NCBI RefSeq assembly: GCF_002117125.1
Contig: NZ_CP019344.1
Coordinates: 1 to 64,000 of the forward strand
Length of the DNA stretch: 64,000 bases
DNA from: Nonlabens spongiae
GTDB taxonomy: Bacteria; Bacteroidota; Bacteroidia; Flavobacteriales; Flavobacteriaceae
Direction of reading: 5' to 3'
Shown: positions 35,907 through 44,857 of the stretch, in pieces
How positions within the stretch are numbered: position 1 is the first letter of the stretch
How the letters are laid out: the number at the start of each line of letters is the position of its first letter
The notes under the pieces: generated by a model
Seen by the model: the letters and a program-made list of their open reading frames with translations, nothing else
Database searches by the model: none
Told to the model about the DNA's origin: nothing
Made by a program: the position numbers and the translations under genes

Positions 35907-37027
35907 TACTCGAAAACTCTAATGAATGTCAAAAGCACGTTCTAATTCTAACATCTGAATTTCCTCCCCTACCTGGAGGAATAGGGCAGCATGCCTTTGA
36001 TTTAGCAAAGCATCTCTCAAATTTTTATGAAGTAAAGGTAATTGCTGATCAGAGATCAGTGGAAGGTAATGAGGAAGCTGAATTTGATAAACAACAAAAA
36101 TTTCAAATCCAAAGAGTTCAAAGAAACCAATTGATTTTATGGACCTATTTAAAAAGAATTGTCAGCTCTAATAGATCATTCAGCAGATTTGATTTAGTTA
36201 TTGCTACTGGGAAATTCTCACTTTGGCAGATTCACATTTTAAAACTATTGAAGGGTTCAAAACCTGTAATCTCTATAATTCATGGTTCAGAGGTTTTGTT
36301 GCCTTCAAAATATGCTAGAAAACTTACTGATACTGCGCTGAAAAAATCAGATATGGTTGTAGCAGTTTCAAACTACACGCTCGATTTAGTCAGTCACTTG
36401 AAACTGAAAGACTCTATTGTGATTCCTAATGGGATCTCTTCTGTGCAAGATTATCGTAAAAAAGAAATAGGCAAAGAAACACTACACCTTATTACAGTGG
36501 GAAATCTTACTCAACGTAAGGGCCAGCATAATGTAATCAAAGCTTTACCAGAAATTTTGAAGCAGTTTCCTCATACTCATTATCATTGTGTAGGATTACC
36601 CACGAACCTAGATCAGGACAAGGCTCTTGCTCAAAAACTAGGAGTGCTCAATCACGTCACATTTCATGGAAGACTTGACGAGGTTAAAAAGAATGAACGC
36701 TATGAGGCGAGTCATATTTTCTTAATGCTCAGTGAAAAAACCAGCACTGGAGACGTAGAAGGTTTTGGGATTGCAATATTAGAGGCAAATGCTTACAGTA
36801 TACCTGCGATAGGAAGCAAAGGCTGCGGTATAGAAGATGCTATAGATCATGGGAAGTCTGGATTATTAGTAAATCCACATGATTCCGAAGATGTGGCAGG
36901 TGCCATTACTACCCTTATGCATGACTACGAGGAATATCAATTTAATGCCCATAGTCATGTTCAAAAATTTACTTGGAATTCAATAATCAAGTCCTATAAT
37001 CAGATAATTGACAAGCTATGCGCATAG
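35903..37027 (+). CDS. GT4-family glycosyltransferase
   Basis: GT-B glycosyltransferase group 1, 374 aa. It opens LILTSEFPPLPGGIGQHAFDLAKHL (9-33), the glycine-rich acceptor-side loop of GT4 enzymes. It continues with IIHGSEVLLP, VAVSNYTLDLV, the donor-side VGNLTQRKGQHNVIKAL and VEGFGIAILEANAYSIPAIG (about 286-305). It overlaps the preceding GT2 gene by ATGA and the following gene by 10 bp. PimB-like mannosyltransferases share this pattern, but the sugar is unknown. Confidence 0.85.
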   Translation: MILENSNECQKHVLILTSEFPPLPGGIGQHAFDLAKHLSNFYEVKVIADQRSVEGNEEAEFDKQQKFQIQRVQRNQLILWTYLKRIVSSNRSFSRFDLVIATGKFSLWQIHILKLLKGSKPVISIIHGSEVLLPSKYARKLTDTALKKSDMVVAVSNYTLDLVSHLKLKDSIVIPNGISSVQDYRKKEIGKETLHLITVGNLTQRKGQHNVIKALPEILKQFPHTHYHCVGLPTNLDQDKALAQKLGVLNHVTFHGRLDEVKKNERYEASHIFLMLSEKTSTGDVEGFGIAILEANAYSIPAIGSKGCGIEDAIDHGKSGLLVNPHDSEDVAGAITTLMHDYEEYQFNAHSHVQKFTWNSIIKSYNQIIDKLCA

Positions 37028-38154
37028 TTGTGATTTCTCATACGGAACATTATTTCAATCAAGATAGACAAATTTGCGGTTGGGGTTCTACGATAAGGGA
37101 ATTAGATCATGTAGCACAGATTTGTGATGAGCTGATACATATTGCTCCCTTGCATAAAACTCCTGCTCCAGAAAGCAGCCTAACCTATACAGCCTCAAAT
37201 GTACAATTTATTGCTCTCGAACCATCAGGAGGGAAGGGACTGAAAAAACTTAGCATTCTTAAAACCCTATTCACTAACTTAAAAAAAATTCAGCGTTATA
37301 CTAAATCGGCTGATTATATCCAGTTTAGAGCACCCACCGGTATGGGCACATACGTTCTACCATATTTGAAATTTTTTCGATCTGGTAAGTACTGGGTGAA
37401 ATATGCTGGGAATTGGATGGATGATCACATGCCTCTGGGCAATAGAATTCAGAAATTCTGGCTTAAAAAAATTGACAAAAAAGTAAAAGTTACCATTAAC
37501 GGTAATTGGGAGTCAAATCCTAGGTTTTTATCTTTTGAAAACCCTTGTCTTACCAAAGAAGAGTATGAGCAGGGGCAAGAGGTGATTAGTAAAAAAATCA
37601 ATTCGGATTTTGATAATCTAAGGTTGGTATTTGTCGGCAGTCTCAATAGACACAAGGGAGTTCATCTGATCTTAACAGCTTTTTGTAAAAAAAGTCAATA
37701 TACATCTCTTTCTGAAATGATTTTTGCTGGAGATGGAGCAGAGAGAACTGAATTTGAAGAAATGGCTACCCATTCTCCATTCCCAATTAAATTTTTGGGG
37801 CACTGTTCAAAAGATGAAGTTGCTAATCTGTTATCTCAAAGCCATGTACTCATTTTACCCTCAAAAAGTGAAGGGTTTCCCAAGGTAGTAGGAGAAGCCA
37901 TGAACTTTGGTTGTATTCCTGTAGTTACTGATATCTCCTGTATGAAGGATTACATCAAGAATAATTATAATGGGTTTTTGCTTAAGGAAGCATCAGCAGA
38001 TTCAATAATCAAAACCTTAAATGAACTGGAGCAATTAGACTTTGATTCATACAAAGAGGCTCTGTTACACAATAGTAAACTAGCACATCGTTTTACTTAT
38101 GATTACTATAACTTTGCGCTTCAAGATAAAATATTTGAGGATGTCTATGAATAG
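37018..38154 (+). CDS. GT4-family glycosyltransferase
   Basis: GT-B glycosyltransferase, 378 aa. The N-terminal half has ISHTEHYFNQDRQICGWGST and YIQFRAPTGMGTYVLPYL. The donor half has VFVGSLNRHKGVHLILTAF, then ILPSKSEGFPKVVGEAMNFGCIPV (about 279-302), with the ExxxxxxxE motif, and VTDISCMKDYIKNNYNGFLL. It overlaps the preceding GT4 by 10 bp. A 71-bp gap precedes the polymerase-like gene. Confidence 0.83.
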   Translation: MRIVVISHTEHYFNQDRQICGWGSTIRELDHVAQICDELIHIAPLHKTPAPESSLTYTASNVQFIALEPSGGKGLKKLSILKTLFTNLKKIQRYTKSADYIQFRAPTGMGTYVLPYLKFFRSGKYWVKYAGNWMDDHMPLGNRIQKFWLKKIDKKVKVTINGNWESNPRFLSFENPCLTKEEYEQGQEVISKKINSDFDNLRLVFVGSLNRHKGVHLILTAFCKKSQYTSLSEMIFAGDGAERTEFEEMATHSPFPIKFLGHCSKDEVANLLSQSHVLILPSKSEGFPKVVGEAMNFGCIPVVTDISCMKDYIKNNYNGFLLKEASADSIIKTLNELEQLDFDSYKEALLHNSKLAHRFTYDYYNFALQDKIFEDVYE

Positions 38155-38228
38155 CTTGTTAAAGAAATATTAATAAGGCTTTGTAAGGTATCGTTCGGAA
38201 TATTTGAATAAAACAGATCTATCCCTTG

Positions 38229-39635
38229 ATGTTTAAATTAGAACATCTTCCTTATCCTTTACTTTTAGCAATTCACTTTGCTATCGGTATTTCTTGCGTG
38301 TTTGCCCCAGTACTCGCTAAGGTATTGGTCTATTTAGTGATATTTTATTTGTTGATTAGAATTTTCAATAATTCTGATCGCAGCAATGAGGTTCTTCTAG
38401 CTTGCCTGTATTTTGTTTGCCTTGAAGTTTTTTTTAGAATGACGAAATCAACGCCAGTACACGAGATTGGAAAGTACTTTGTATTAGTATGCTGTATAAT
38501 AGGTGTTTACGTTAAAGGTTTTTCCTTACGATCATCTTGGTATGTAATTTACATCCTTTTGTTTATTCCCAGTATACTGGTAGCTGCTGAACGTATAGAT
38601 ATTGATGAAAGTCTGCGTAAAGCGATAGCTTTCAATCTCGCTGGTCCCGTAGTTCTGGGAGTCGCGGCTGTCTACTGCTATAATCGGAAGATCAGCAAGC
38701 AACAACTTTTAAATTTTTTCGGATTAGGAGTAGCTGGAATTTTTGCAATGACAGGTTATGTGATTTTTAAAGCGCCTGACTTAAGTGAAATAACGTTTTC
38801 ATCAGCATCAAATGCTTTAGCCTCTGGGGGTTTTGGTCCTAATCAGGTTTCCACCGCTTTTGGTATTGGTATTTTTCTTTCATTCGTTAGATTCATCATG
38901 ATCAAGAACTTGTGGACTAATATTTTAGACTTGTTCCTATTCTTATTGTTTACCTATCGAGGCTATTTGACTTTTTCTAGAGGAGGTGTGCTTACAGCGT
39001 TTTTAATGATAGGAGCGTTTATCGGCACTATCATTTTTCTCCAGAGTAGAAATTTCAGAGCCTCTTTCATTCCTAAATTTATATTAATAGGAGCTGGTAT
39101 TTTAATTGCGTTTTTCTACAGTAGTGTAGTGACTGGCGGTATGATTGAGAACCGATATACAAACAAGGATACTATAGGTAGAGAGAAGGAAGATGTTTCT
39201 GCTGGAAGAGGGGAGCTTGCCAACCTTGAAACACAGGCGTTTCTAGAGCACCCGATTTTAGGCTTGGGAGCAGGTATGTCCAAATTTTATAAATTGAAAA
39301 AAGCGGGTATCGAAGGAGCTTCTCATAATGAGGTAACTAGACTGCTAGCAGAACATGGAGCTGTGGGTGTTTTTTCATTAGGACTCTTAATCCTAGTGCC
39401 TTTATTCAATCGTTTGGGCGATCGCTCGAACATGTTATTCTACAGTTTTCTTATATTTTGGTTTGCTACTATAAATCACTCTGCTATGCGCAATGCTGCA
39501 CCCTCTTTTCTCTACGCCTTGGCGCTTTTGAAAATAAAGGAGCCAGAAATCGTCAAAACAGATGAGGAAGAAGAGGTAAATGAATCGCCTAATTTGAGAA
39601 ATCAAAAAGTTCTGAATCCGTCTCGCATCAGTTAA
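38229..39635 (+). CDS. O-antigen polymerase/ligase-like membrane protein (Wzy/WaaL)
   Basis: Integral membrane protein of 468 aa with about 11 hydrophobic segments. A large loop carries YNRK and a Wzy_C/WaaL-type signature near residues 350-380: GLGAGMSKFYKLKKAGIEG, followed by ASHNEVTRLLAEHGAVG. It should polymerise repeat units or ligate the chain on the periplasmic face. ATG 38229 is preferred over TTG 38226. Flippase and chain-length regulator genes are not in the window, so the export pathway is incomplete here. The C-terminal 30 residues are acidic and cytoplasmic or periplasmic. Confidence 0.82.
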   Translation: MFKLEHLPYPLLLAIHFAIGISCVFAPVLAKVLVYLVIFYLLIRIFNNSDRSNEVLLACLYFVCLEVFFRMTKSTPVHEIGKYFVLVCCIIGVYVKGFSLRSSWYVIYILLFIPSILVAAERIDIDESLRKAIAFNLAGPVVLGVAAVYCYNRKISKQQLLNFFGLGVAGIFAMTGYVIFKAPDLSEITFSSASNALASGGFGPNQVSTAFGIGIFLSFVRFIMIKNLWTNILDLFLFLLFTYRGYLTFSRGGVLTAFLMIGAFIGTIIFLQSRNFRASFIPKFILIGAGILIAFFYSSVVTGGMIENRYTNKDTIGREKEDVSAGRGELANLETQAFLEHPILGLGAGMSKFYKLKKAGIEGASHNEVTRLLAEHGAVGVFSLGLLILVPLFNRLGDRSNMLFYSFLIFWFATINHSAMRNAAPSFLYALALLKIKEPEIVKTDEEEEVNESPNLRNQKVLNPSRIS

Positions 39636-39636
39636 T

Positions 39637-40668
39637 ATGGCCCTCAAAATTCTCTATATAGGAAATAAACTTAACGTGCATGGTGGTAACATCAGCTACA
39701 TTGAGACACTGGGACCACTATTGGAAAGTTCAGGCCACCAAGTTTCGTACGCCAGCGATAAAAAGAATAAAGGTCAGAGATTTTTGGATATGCTGGTTAC
39801 GCTTTCGCGAAAGCGAGATCAAACAGACCTTGTACTCATCGATACCTACAGCACGTTGAATTACTGGTATGCGATTGCGGTCGCTCGATTGTGCGTGCGA
39901 TTTGATATTCCTTACATCCCAATCTTGCATGGCGGAAACTTGCCGGCAAGAGCAAAAAAATCGAGAAAGACCTTCAGTTTTTTGATCAACAATGCTCATA
40001 GCGCTATTTGTCCTAGCCCATATTTGAAGAAAAACCTGTCTGATTTAGGTTACAAGAACTTGAGGGTGATTAAGAATACCATCGAGCTGACAGATTATGA
40101 TTTTAAACTAAGAGATGCCGTTAAACCAAAACTCCTCTGGGTACGGTCTTTCTCTAGAATCTACAATCCATTAATGGCTGTTGAGGTTTTTAAAAATATC
40201 CAGTCACGATTTTCTGATGCCCAGCTTTGCATGATTGGACCAGACAAAGATGGGTCACTTCAGCAAACTAAAGATCTTGCAAAGAACTACGGTCTTGAAA
40301 TAGAGTTCACTGGACGTTTGTCTAAAGAAGAATGGCGAGCTCGCAGTGAAGAGTTTGATATTTTTATAAATACTACGCATTTTGATAACGTACCCATAAG
40401 CGTTTTGGAAGTCATGGCGCTAGGTTTACCAGTGGTTTCTACAGACGTAGGCGGATTGACCTATATGCTCGAAGATGGAAAGACTGCATTATTAGTAAAC
40501 GATGGTGATGTTAAGGCAATGACTGAAAAAATTATTGATCTTATCGAGCAACCAGAACTGTCTAAAGCCTTATCCATCAACGCTCGCAAAGAGGTTGAAA
40601 AATATAGCTGGGATGCCGTCAAATTGGAATGGGAAAAATTACTCAGTGAGATTGAGAATCGCACTTAA
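39637..40668 (+). CDS. GT4-family glycosyltransferase
   Basis: Last gene of the polysaccharide locus; a GT-B glycosyltransferase of 343 aa. Signatures are ILYIGNKLNVHGGNISYIETLG, YIPILHGGNLPAR, LLWVRSFSRIYNPLMAVEVF and NTTHFDNVPISVLEVMALGLPVVS, in which the donor-binding Glu lies in the LEVMALG helix, then TDVGGLTYMLEDGKTALLV. A perfect palindrome copy at 39801 is read in a different frame from the other copies (LSRKRD). It begins one base after the Wzy-like stop, and its own stop is 5 bp from the convergent FAD oxidase gene. Confidence 0.85.
   Translation: MALKILYIGNKLNVHGGNISYIETLGPLLESSGHQVSYASDKKNKGQRFLDMLVTLSRKRDQTDLVLIDTYSTLNYWYAIAVARLCVRFDIPYIPILHGGNLPARAKKSRKTFSFLINNAHSAICPSPYLKKNLSDLGYKNLRVIKNTIELTDYDFKLRDAVKPKLLWVRSFSRIYNPLMAVEVFKNIQSRFSDAQLCMIGPDKDGSLQQTKDLAKNYGLEIEFTGRLSKEEWRARSEEFDIFINTTHFDNVPISVLEVMALGLPVVSTDVGGLTYMLEDGKTALLVNDGDVKAMTEKIIDLIEQPELSKALSINARKEVEKYSWDAVKLEWEKLLSEIENRT
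39801..39814. repeat. GCTTTCGCGAAAGC palindrome (in gene, LSRKR frame)
   Basis: Perfect copy inside the last GT4 gene, translated as Leu-Ser-Arg-Lys-Arg-Asp with the GAGATC extension. It is the only copy in this reading frame. Confidence 0.95.
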
Positions 40669-40673
40669 TCTAT

Positions 40674-42059
40674 TCATAGCTCAAATATCTTCCCTCGATT
40701 CAATATCGAGTTGGGGTCAAATGTTTTCTTAAGCAGTTTCATCAATTCTATTTCTTCAGTTGTGTTGCTTATGTTGAGGTAGTCCCGCTTATCCACACCT
40801 ATGCCATGCTCAGCGCTTACTGATCCATTTAAATCGGTCAAGCCTTCATAAACTATTTGATCAATCTCCACTTTAAGTTCCATGCTATCGTTTTGCTTTC
40901 CAATCATAAGATGAATATTCCCATCAGCAACATGACCGAAGGCATAAACTTCATCCACCTGATCTAACTTTTCAAGACGTTTATAGCAAGTTGCGATATA
41001 ATCATCAATCGCGGGAATAGGCAAAGAGATGTCAAAATGCTGATCGTATTTCATGTGATCCGTGAGGTTGCTCACATCTTCCCGTATTCTGAAAAAATGC
41101 TCCACTTCTGAGAGGCTAGATGCAACTACCGCATCATCTACAATTTCCTCGATAAGCATGTTTTCAAGAAGTTTTTCCAGCTCCCGCCGATCGGTTTGAT
41201 CATCATTGCCTTGTGATTCTAAGAGTACGTAAAATTTATGATCCAGTTCAAGAGGTGGCCTTACATGAGCTCCCGCAGCGGTAAGTTGTTTAAACGTATT
41301 GTTCCACATCAGTTCAAAGCCACTCAGCTTTCCCGACAAGTGGGCGTCAGCTTTCTTGAGTAGTTTCATGACGTTGACGTAATCGCTCAGTCCGGCGATG
41401 GCGGCTTGTCTTGATGTAGGTTTTTCCACAAGTTTTAAAACGGCTTTGGTAATAACACCCAATGTTCCCTCGCTTCCTATCATCAGTTGTTTGAGGTCAT
41501 AACCGCTGTTATCTTTAATGATCGTTTTGAGTGAAGAGATTATCGTTCCATCGGCTAGAACGTATTCTAATCCCAATACCAGTTGGCGTGTCATTCCGTA
41601 TTTAAGCACACGCAGTCCGCCGGCGTTTGTGCTGATTATTCCGCCTATTTGAGCGCTACCTTTTGCCCCAAAGTTGAGTGGGAACTGGAGACTGAGATCC
41701 TCAGCAGCATTATGTAGATTCTCCAGTATGACTCCGGCTTCAACCGTTGCTGTGCGCGTATTTTCATTGATCTCGATAATGCGATTCATACGCTCTAAAC
41801 TGAGAATCACATCTTGGTTTTCACTCCTTGTACTGCCCACAAGATTTGTGAGCCCACCGTGAGTAACCACATTCAGTTTGTTATCGTTGCATATTTTGAG
41901 AATGGCACTGACTTCCTGTGTTGAAGTAGGTAAAAGTAAACAGCTGGCTTTTAAAGGCTCATCCATACGCCAGATGTGACTGTATCGATCTTTGAGCTGG
42001 TTGCCGTGAAGAATGTATTTGGAGTCTAAGGCCGATTCAAAAAGCTGGTGTGTCTCCAT
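40674..42059 (-). CDS. FAD-binding oxidase (GlcD/D2HGDH type)
   Basis: FAD-linked 2-hydroxy-acid dehydrogenase of 461 aa. The PCMH-type FAD domain is in residues 35-215 (LLPTSTQEVSAILKICNDN, VTHGGLTNLVGS and LNFGAKGSAQIGGIISTNAGG). The FAD-oxidase C domain follows, with AFGHVADGNIHLMIG near residue 379, SAEHGIGVDKRDYL and a final FDPNSILNRGKIF. It oxidises a D-2-hydroxy acid such as D-lactate, glycolate or D-2-hydroxyglutarate; the last is suggested by overall similarity to D2HGDH. It is transcribed towards the polysaccharide locus and is probably unrelated to it. Confidence 0.8.
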   Translation of the reverse strand: METHQLFESALDSKYILHGNQLKDRYSHIWRMDEPLKASCLLLPTSTQEVSAILKICNDNKLNVVTHGGLTNLVGSTRSENQDVILSLERMNRIIEINENTRTATVEAGVILENLHNAAEDLSLQFPLNFGAKGSAQIGGIISTNAGGLRVLKYGMTRQLVLGLEYVLADGTIISSLKTIIKDNSGYDLKQLMIGSEGTLGVITKAVLKLVEKPTSRQAAIAGLSDYVNVMKLLKKADAHLSGKLSGFELMWNNTFKQLTAAGAHVRPPLELDHKFYVLLESQGNDDQTDRRELEKLLENMLIEEIVDDAVVASSLSEVEHFFRIREDVSNLTDHMKYDQHFDISLPIPAIDDYIATCYKRLEKLDQVDEVYAFGHVADGNIHLMIGKQNDSMELKVEIDQIVYEGLTDLNGSVSAEHGIGVDKRDYLNISNTTEEIELMKLLKKTFDPNSILNRGKIFEL

Positions 42060-42060
42060 A

Positions 42061-42303
42061 TCAGTCGGTTTTTGTCCATAATTGACCTCGGTGGGGTCGT
42101 AAGTCGTCCCGCACTTCGATCATGTTTGCTTCCTCGACCGCTACAAACGCAAGGTGGTGATTCTCACTAACCGCCTCCACGCCAGATGCGATAAAATCAA
42201 AATCCTTTCGCTCAACGTATTCCTTTAAATGGATCAAGTGGTGCTCTGCTGTTTTCTTACCATCAGGTCCCTTAAAATCCCATATCAATTTTAGCTTCCT
42301 CAT
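42061..42303 (-). CDS. Conserved hypothetical small protein
   Basis: 80-aa acidic, soluble protein with no signal peptide or membrane segment. It starts MRKLKLIWDFKGPDGKKTAEHHLIHLKE in a mixed helix/strand pattern and has a VEEANMIEVRDDLRPHRG tail. It is in a minus-strand set of three: the SRPBCC gene upstream overlaps it by ATGA and the FAD oxidase follows after one base. I do not recognise its function. Operon position makes it a real gene, not a shadow. Confidence 0.65.
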   Translation of the reverse strand: MRKLKLIWDFKGPDGKKTAEHHLIHLKEYVERKDFDFIASGVEAVSENHHLAFVAVEEANMIEVRDDLRPHRGQLWTKTD

Positions 42304-42773
42304 TCTGATCGATCTGTGTGGTTTTCGGCAAAGGTCTTAAAATCTTTCATGAAGCTTATGGTCTGTTTTTGAAAAAGATCGGGTTTTGAACGCGCAATCA
42401 GGCGCATGAAACCTGTAAATTTAAAAATACTACGACTGTTCCAGATAGTGACTTTTTTTGTTGAGGTGCTTGTAGTGATCTCGCTTTCGCGAAAGCGGTT
42501 ATACTGAAAATTCCTAACACCTTTTGACCTATAGACAGCTTCCCAGGCGTGAGGCAGATCTGTTTTGAGAATTTCCTCTTCCATAGTGATGCTGGTGCCT
42601 GCGAGCTTAATTTTCATCTCTCTTTTGCTACCCACTTGACCTATTAGTGGCGTAATGTTCTTGAAACTCACTAAGCCTTTTTGCCACTCTTTGAAATACT
42701 CTTGTTTCTGGAATAACTCCATGACTTTGTCAATGGGAAGCTCGACGATAATTTCTTGATTGCTTTCTATCAT
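42300..42773 (-). CDS. SRPBCC-family (START-like) protein
   Basis: 157-aa single-domain protein of the SRPBCC/polyketide-cyclase fold, expected to bind a hydrophobic ligand. It begins IIVELPIDKVMELFQKQEYFKEWQKGL, the usual first strand and helices, then SKREMKIKLAGTSITMEEEIL, and ends with an amphipathic helix (MKDFKTFAEN). A perfect palindrome copy at 42483 encodes NRFRESE within the barrel. It is the first gene of a minus-strand trio and divergent from the ppiC-like gene with a 104-bp shared control region. The ligand is unknown. Confidence 0.75.
   Translation of the reverse strand: MIESNQEIIVELPIDKVMELFQKQEYFKEWQKGLVSFKNITPLIGQVGSKREMKIKLAGTSITMEEEILKTDLPHAWEAVYRSKGVRNFQYNRFRESEITTSTSTKKVTIWNSRSIFKFTGFMRLIARSKPDLFQKQTISFMKDFKTFAENHTDRSE
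42483..42496. repeat. GCTTTCGCGAAAGC palindrome (in gene, RFRES frame)
   Basis: Perfect copy within the minus-strand SRPBCC gene, translated Arg-Phe-Arg-Glu-Ser. The GAGATC extension is present in the reverse orientation (GATCTC on the plus strand). Confidence 0.95.
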
Positions 42774-42826
42774 CGGTTAGGTTTCATATTTATCTATATA
42801 TTAAAATAAGTCGTAAGAGTATGCGT

Positions 42827-42857
42827 TTTGAAACAGGTGCTCAATTCTCTATTTTTG
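42827..42857 (+). promoter_or_regulatory. Bacteroidota-type promoter of the ppiC/surA operon
   Basis: Exact match to the Bacteroidota sigma-A consensus: TTTG at 42827-42830, a 19-bp spacer, and TATTTTTG at 42850-42857. Transcription would begin about 7 bp downstream, giving a short leader before the ATG at 42878. Confidence 0.8.
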
Positions 42858-42877
42858 CACGCCTTAAAATATGATGT

Positions 42878-44857
42878 ATGAAGAGCTTAAATGCTGTTAC
42901 AGGAGTATTAATTTTTCTTGCGAGCTTTTTTACAACAGCTCAGGATTTGGAAGACAGAACACTGTTAACCATCGACGGTAAGGATTATGATGCCGGGACC
43001 TTTATGAAGGTATACCTCAAAAACCTAGACATCGTTCAGGATGAGTCTCAAAAAGACGTGGATAACTACCTGGACTTGTACGTCAAATACCGTCTCAAAC
43101 TTCAGCAGGCTTATGATATGAACCTGCAAGACGATGAGGAATACCAAAAAGAACTCAAAAATTACCGCAGTAGCCTATCACAAAGCTATTTGACAGATAC
43201 AGAAGTTACTGATCAACTTGTACGTGAAGTTTACGATCGCTCGCTGGAAGAAGTCAATGCAAGTCATATTCTGGTACAGGTAGGTAGAGGAGCTGAACCT
43301 GCAGATACTCTTGAAGCCTACAAGAAGATTCTTGATATCAAAAAAGAACTGGACGCCGGTGCAGATTTTGCAAAGGTCGCTCGCGAGAAGAGTGAAGGGC
43401 CTAGTGCTGGAAATGCAGGTGAGTTAGGTTGGTTCGGACCGTTCAGGATGGTGTACCAGTTTGAGGACGCCGCTTACGAAACGGAAGTAGGTGAGTATAC
43501 GGATCCTTTTAGAACTGATTTTGGTTATCATATCCTTAAAGTCAACGATCGTCGCAAGTCGAGAGGTGAAGTGACCGTGGCTCACATCATGACCTTTGAT
43601 CGACCAGCAGACAGTACCAAAACTGCAGAGACACGTATCAGGGACATCTACAAGCAACTTGAAGACGGTAAATCATTTGAAGAAATGGCCCGAGAGTTTT
43701 CAGATGATTTGAGAACGGCAAAAGACGGAGGGAAGCTGCAGCGATTCGGTTCGGGTGGTTTGAACTCTCCTATTTTTGTAGATGCAGCCTTGGAAATGGA
43801 CGAAATAGGTAGCTATACGGAGCCTATAAAATCAAAATACGGCTGGCACATCATAAAGCTTTTAGAAAAACACCCCCCAAAGTCCTTTGAGCAACAAGAA
43901 AAACAACTGCGCCAGCAAATCACTAAGTCACCTAGAGCGCGTAAAATTACCCAGTCCTTTATCAAAAAACTTCAAGATCGATACAATGCAAAAGTTGATG
44001 TGAAGGTAGATGGGGAAATGCTGCAAACGGTAGGAGACAGTATCATGCAACGTTCTTGGAAATACAAGCCTTTGCCTGAGCATGCTCAGAAGCAGTTGTT
44101 CTCAATACAAAACAAATCTTACACTGTTAAAGATTTTTATCAATTTGTAGAAGAGCGTCAGAAAAAAGACTTTCAGCAATACGATAATAAAAGAGAGAAG
44201 GTAGAAAGTTTGCTGGATGCTTTTGTGGAAACCTCTTTTATCAACTATTATGACGAGAACCTAGAGCGTGACAACAAAGATTTTGCTTTTATCTATAGCG
44301 AATTCAAAGAAGGGATTTTGTTGTTCAACCTGATGGAGAAAAAAATATGGGGCAAGGCAAAAGAGGACACCGTAGCTTTGAAAAAATATTATGAGTCTAA
44401 CAAGGAGAGGTATCAATGGAAAAGAAGAATAGATATCATTCTGACTCAGAATACTTCCAAGGAAACCGCTGAGCAAGTACAAGAACTCTTGAGGAAAGGC
44501 GTTGAGATAGATAGCATAAAGGCTCAAATAAATCTTGATGGCAGAACTAAAACAATAATATCTTCTGGGACCGTAGAAGAAGACTACAGCAGACTGCCAG
44601 AAGATTTTGAAATTAAAACGGGAGTGTCAAAAATCTATCACGAGAAGGAGGATAGTTTTTATAAAGTCATTATGGTAAATGAAATCATGGAGCCTAGCAT
44701 AAAAACTTTTGACGAGGCAATAGGAGCAGTGATCAATGATTACCAACAAGTGCTAGAGAAAGAGTGGGAGTCTTCTTTAAAAGAAGGTCACGACATTAAA
44801 ATCAATAAACGCACGCTTAAAAAAGTAAAAAAGGAACTTGCTGCAAAAACTGACTAA
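42878..44857 (+). CDS. Periplasmic peptidylprolyl isomerase, two parvulin domains
   Basis: 659-aa exported chaperone/foldase. A signal peptide (residues 1-21, ending TTAQ) is followed by a SurA-like helical part. Two parvulin domains follow, at about 127-225 (ASHILVQVG through FGYHILKV) and about 233-330 (VAHIMTFD through YGWHIIKL). A long C-terminal region (about 340-659) lacks a parvulin motif. It probably assists outer-membrane protein folding. It begins a plus-strand operon with two more SurA-type genes and overlaps the next by 20 bp. Confidence 0.85.
   Translation: MKSLNAVTGVLIFLASFFTTAQDLEDRTLLTIDGKDYDAGTFMKVYLKNLDIVQDESQKDVDNYLDLYVKYRLKLQQAYDMNLQDDEEYQKELKNYRSSLSQSYLTDTEVTDQLVREVYDRSLEEVNASHILVQVGRGAEPADTLEAYKKILDIKKELDAGADFAKVAREKSEGPSAGNAGELGWFGPFRMVYQFEDAAYETEVGEYTDPFRTDFGYHILKVNDRRKSRGEVTVAHIMTFDRPADSTKTAETRIRDIYKQLEDGKSFEEMAREFSDDLRTAKDGGKLQRFGSGGLNSPIFVDAALEMDEIGSYTEPIKSKYGWHIIKLLEKHPPKSFEQQEKQLRQQITKSPRARKITQSFIKKLQDRYNAKVDVKVDGEMLQTVGDSIMQRSWKYKPLPEHAQKQLFSIQNKSYTVKDFYQFVEERQKKDFQQYDNKREKVESLLDAFVETSFINYYDENLERDNKDFAFIYSEFKEGILLFNLMEKKIWGKAKEDTVALKKYYESNKERYQWKRRIDIILTQNTSKETAEQVQELLRKGVEIDSIKAQINLDGRTKTIISSGTVEEDYSRLPEDFEIKTGVSKIYHEKEDSFYKVIMVNEIMEPSIKTFDEAIGAVINDYQQVLEKEWESSLKEGHDIKINKRTLKKVKKELAAKTD

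Noticed and set aside
40535..40732. Plus-strand open frame of 65 aa at the junction of the last GT4 gene and the FAD oxidase
   Set aside because: Overlaps both real genes in other frames and has no recognisable features.
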